This document shows positions 6,888 to 8,464 of a stretch of DNA of 8,464 bases, one piece after another (positions within the stretch are counted from its first letter, which is position 1; every line of letters starts with the position of its first letter). The translations under genes were made by a program, and so were the position numbers. The stretch is taken from positions 1 through 8,464 of the forward strand of contig CANJYY010000091.1 of NCBI GenBank assembly GCA_947479185.1. The letters run 5' to 3'. The notes below the pieces were generated by a model. The model was not told the DNA's origin. It saw only the letters and a list, made by a program, of their open reading frames with translations, and made no database searches. This DNA comes from Caulobacteraceae bacterium. Its GTDB lineage: Bacteria > Pseudomonadota > Alphaproteobacteria > Caulobacterales > Caulobacteraceae.

Positions 6888-7213
6888 AGGTCCGCTCCCT
6901 GGCGACGCCGCGCCATGACGCTGGACACCGCCTCGAGGACGGTCATCACGTCAGCATCAGCGATGCGGTAGAAGATGGTCTGTCCCTGCCGGCGGGTCGC
7001 GACGACCCCATCCCGCCGCAGGCGCGCCAGATGTTGCGACAGCGCGGACTGGGACAGGCCGACATGGTCGGCGATCTGGCCGACGGACAGTTCGCCCGGA
7101 CGCAGGGCGCACAGCACCTGAAGCCGGTGTTCGTTGGCCAGCACCCGCAGCAAATCCGCCGCCGATTGAGCGTTGGCGACGAGGTCGATGTCGGTCTGGG
7201 CGGTGCTGATCAT
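6884..7213 (-). CDS. ArsR-family transcriptional regulator (third copy)
   Basis: A 109-residue winged HTH protein. It contains LLRVLANEHRLQVLCALRPGELSVGQI, recognition helix QSALSQHLARLRRDG, and wing TRRQGQTIFYRI. It has one cysteine, C35, at the position of the first sensor cysteine of BigR/SqrR; the C-terminal helix (VLEAVSSVMARRRQ) has none. A two-cysteine intramolecular switch is therefore impossible within a monomer, leaving single-thiol or intersubunit chemistry, or another signal. The ATG at 7213 has no Shine-Dalgarno but stands six bases after a good -10 box, so the mRNA is likely leaderless. The gene is translationally coupled to TauE/SafE and divergent from the dioxygenase-like gene. 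It probably binds the 17-bp palindrome between them and controls both directions. Confidence 0.88.
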   Translation of the reverse strand: MISTAQTDIDLVANAQSAADLLRVLANEHRLQVLCALRPGELSVGQIADHVGLSQSALSQHLARLRRDGVVATRRQGQTIFYRIADADVMTVLEAVSSVMARRRQGADL

Positions 7214-7219
7214 GAGGTC

Positions 7220-7247
7220 AATATATCTTCTCTTGCTAATTTAGCAA
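7220..7247 (-). promoter_or_regulatory. Candidate promoter for the third ArsR gene and TauE/SafE
   Basis: On the minus strand TTGCTA (7247-7242) and TATATT (7225-7220) are 16 bases apart. The -10 ends six bases before the A of the ATG at 7213, placing the predicted transcription start at the start codon. The -35 is the right arm of the palindrome at 7232-7248. Confidence 0.6.
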
Positions 7248-7248
7248 G
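7232..7248. promoter_or_regulatory. Perfect 17-bp palindrome, probable ArsR-type operator
   Basis: CTTGCTAA (7232-7239), a single T (7240), then TTAGCAAG (7241-7248): eight-base arms with no mismatch. It is centred between the two divergent genes, and its arms supply the -35 boxes of both promoters. The position and dyad symmetry fit a dimeric winged-HTH repressor, most likely the third ArsR encoded alongside. Confidence 0.7.
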
Positions 7249-7260
7249 TTTGCATATTTA
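7233..7260 (+). promoter_or_regulatory. Candidate promoter for the MBL-fold dioxygenase-like gene
   Basis: TTGCTA (7233-7238) and TATTTA (7255-7260) are 16 bases apart. The predicted start near 7267 leaves a short leader that carries the Shine-Dalgarno. It mirrors the minus-strand promoter round the palindrome centre at 7240, with both -10 boxes 15-20 bases from that centre. Confidence 0.5.
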
Positions 7261-7268
7261 TGGCCTCG

Positions 7269-7274
7269 AAGGAG
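7269..7274 (+). promoter_or_regulatory. Shine-Dalgarno deciding the start at 7281
   Basis: AAGGAG lies six bases before the ATG at 7281. This favours 7281 over the in-frame ATG at 7260, which overlaps the -10 box and lies upstream of the predicted transcription start. Confidence 0.75.
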
Positions 7275-7280
7275 ATCCAC

Positions 7281-8141
7281 ATGACCGTTCATCAGCAGGC
7301 GTTCTTCCACCAGCCGACCTTCACCGTGACCTATCTGGTCTGGGACGTGGCGACCAAGGCCGCCGCCGTCATCGATCCCGTGCTCGACTACGCCCCCGCT
7401 TCGGCGAAGATCTCGACCGGATCCGCCGACGTGGTGCTGAAGGTCGCCGCCGACCATGGCCTCGACATCCGCTCCGTGCTGGAAACCCATGCCCACGCCG
7501 ATCACCTGTCAGCCGGCGACCATATCCGCCGCGCCACCGGCGCGACCGTCGTCATCGGTGCGCACATTACCGAGGTCCAGGCCCACTTCGCCGCCCTGTT
7601 CGAAGCCGATGACGTGGTTCCCGACGGTTCTGCCTTCGGTCGTCTGGTGGGGGATGGCGACGAGCTGGCGCTCGGCGAGACCCCGATCCGCGTGATGCAC
7701 ACGCCCGGCCACACCGCCGCATGCGTGACCTATCTGATCGGCGACGCCGCCTATATCGGCGACACCCTGTTCATGCCCGACTACGGCACTGCCCGGACCG
7801 ACTTCCCGGGCGGCGACGCCGTCGCGCTCTATCGCTCGATCCGCCGCATCCTGGCCCTGCCCGCCGAGACGCGCCTGTTCGTCGGCCACGACTACCTGCC
7901 TGAGGGCCGCAAGACCTTTGCCTGGGAGACCACGGTGGCAGAACAGCGGGCGGAGAATGTCCATATTCACGACGGCGTCGCCGAGGACACCTTCGTGGCC
8001 CATCGCCAGGCCCGCGACGCCACCCTCGCCCCGCCGGCGCTGATCCTGCCGTCGCTGCAGGTCAACATCCGCGCCGGCGCCCTGCCGCCCGCCTCCGCCA
8101 ATGGGCGGGTCTATCTGAAGCTGCCCGTCACCCAGGCCTGA
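7281..8141 (+). CDS. Metallo-beta-lactamase-fold protein, probable persulfide dioxygenase (ETHE1/Blh-like)
   Basis: A 286-residue MBL-fold protein. The metal motif HAHADH gives H70, H72, D74 and H75; further ligands are H144 (HTPGHT), D161 (GDTLF) and H203 (GHDY). In ETHE1-type persulfide dioxygenases iron is held by the equivalents of H70, H144 and D161. The segment GTARTDFPGGDA (169-180) matches the RTDF region conserved in ETHE1/Blh proteins, and LPSLQVNIRAGALPP (256-270) is a C-terminal extension beyond human ETHE1. The expected reaction is oxidation of glutathione persulfide to sulfite in the cytoplasm. There is no fused rhodanese or DUF442 domain; the locus rhodanese is a separate gene. 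The start at 7281 is set by AAGGAG. It is divergent from an ArsR-TauE/SafE pair, the same partners as in BigR operons. A glyoxalase II-like hydrolase is the alternative, but the RTDF motif and context favour the dioxygenase. Confidence 0.85.
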   Translation: MTVHQQAFFHQPTFTVTYLVWDVATKAAAVIDPVLDYAPASAKISTGSADVVLKVAADHGLDIRSVLETHAHADHLSAGDHIRRATGATVVIGAHITEVQAHFAALFEADDVVPDGSAFGRLVGDGDELALGETPIRVMHTPGHTAACVTYLIGDAAYIGDTLFMPDYGTARTDFPGGDAVALYRSIRRILALPAETRLFVGHDYLPEGRKTFAWETTVAEQRAENVHIHDGVAEDTFVAHRQARDATLAPPALILPSLQVNIRAGALPPASANGRVYLKLPVTQA

Positions 8142-8163
8142 ACGCCCCGTCGGCCTAGCGGCG

Positions 8164-8464
8164 TCAGTCCGGCGCCTTGTCGTCGAGGTTCCGCAGGCGC
8201 TCCCGCGCCTGCTTCAGCTCGTCGGCGTAGTGCTCGCCGTCGCCGTATTCGCTGAAGTGGACATAGCGGTCGTGGGCGCCCAGCACCCGGCGGGCGTGCT
8301 TGATCGGGCACCAGTACTGCTCGGTCCGGGCGGCGACCTCGCGCGTGTAGGCCGCCACGCCGTTGCCGTACGAGCAGTAGGCGCAGTTGAGCTTCTCGAT
8401 GATGTTCAGATAGGCCAGCCCCGACCGGTCGAAGACGATGTACCGGCTGCGCCTGACCCGCGGG
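8164..8464 (-). CDS. Conserved hypothetical cysteine-containing protein (partial, N-terminus outside window)
   Basis: The minus-strand frame is open from the right edge to a TGA at 8166-8164, giving about 99 residues of a C-terminus. It reads through SRYIVFDRSGLAYLNIIEKL, then NCAYCSYGNGVAAYTREVAA, then RTEQYWCPIKHARRVLGAHD, and ends in a charged helix (ADELKQARERLRNLDDKAPD). Internal GTG and ATG codons give apparent short reading frames, but the coding frame clearly continues beyond them to the edge. The CxYC pair followed by a WCP cysteine about 25 residues later could bind a metal or be redox active; the function is unknown to me. I recall similar uncharacterised proteins in proteobacteria but cannot name a family. 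It converges on the dioxygenase-like gene with 22 bases between stops, so it may belong to the next transcription unit. Confidence 0.75.
   Translation of the reverse strand, partial: PRVRRSRYIVFDRSGLAYLNIIEKLNCAYCSYGNGVAAYTREVAARTEQYWCPIKHARRVLGAHDRYVHFSEYGDGEHYADELKQARERLRNLDDKAPD

Noticed and set aside
5916..6971. A 351-codon plus-strand frame over the second ArsR and TauE/SafE genes
   Set aside because: Low-complexity Q/R/G/A-rich translation that overlaps two well-supported genes; an out-of-frame shadow.
7509..8003. A 164-codon minus-strand frame opposite the dioxygenase-like gene
   Set aside because: Antisense to clear MBL metal-binding motifs; no start context or domain.
8144..8164. 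Short inverted repeat ACGCC / GGCGT between the convergent 3' ends
   Set aside because: Only a five-base stem with a long loop and no T-run, so it is not a credible intrinsic terminator.

Overview
The window is very GC-rich with dense coding and strong G/C preference at third codon positions. It reads as chromosomal DNA of an alphaproteobacterium, possibly a Caulobacteraceae member; that placement is an inference from base composition and protein flavour only. It holds nine genes, two of them cut by the window edges. No RNA genes, insertion sequences or CRISPR repeats were seen, and no gap without a gene exceeds about 150 bases.

Layout: (1) 1-599, minus strand, the N-terminal 200 residues of a sulfide:quinone oxidoreductase (SQR). 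(2) 600-750, a divergent regulatory region with an AT-rich core. (3) 751-5708, plus strand, a compact operon: a BigR/SqrR-type ArsR repressor with the two redox cysteines, a single-domain rhodanese, an RND lipoprotein adaptor, and an RND permease whose start overlaps the adaptor stop by 4 nt. (4) 5765-6097, a second ArsR-family regulator. (5) 6105-7213, minus strand, a two-gene operon: a third ArsR regulator followed, with a 4-nt ATGA overlap, by a TauE/SafE permease. (6) 7214-7280, a divergent promoter built round a perfect 17-bp palindrome. (7) 7281-8141, plus strand, an ETHE1/Blh-like metallo-beta-lactamase-fold protein, the likely persulfide dioxygenase. (8) 8164-8464, minus strand, the C-terminal end of an uncharacterised cysteine-containing protein.

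Together the genes suggest a sulfide/persulfide response locus. SQR oxidises sulfide to a persulfide, rhodanese moves sulfane sulfur, the dioxygenase turns persulfide into sulfite, and TauE/SafE exports sulfite or a related anion. Three ArsR-family sensors with different cysteine layouts sit beside three separate promoters. The unexpected component is a full-length RND permease and its adaptor inside the repressor-rhodanese operon, with no outer-membrane channel gene beside them. Its substrate cannot be read from sequence. At least two of the ArsR genes appear to be transcribed from, or within a base of, their start codon.
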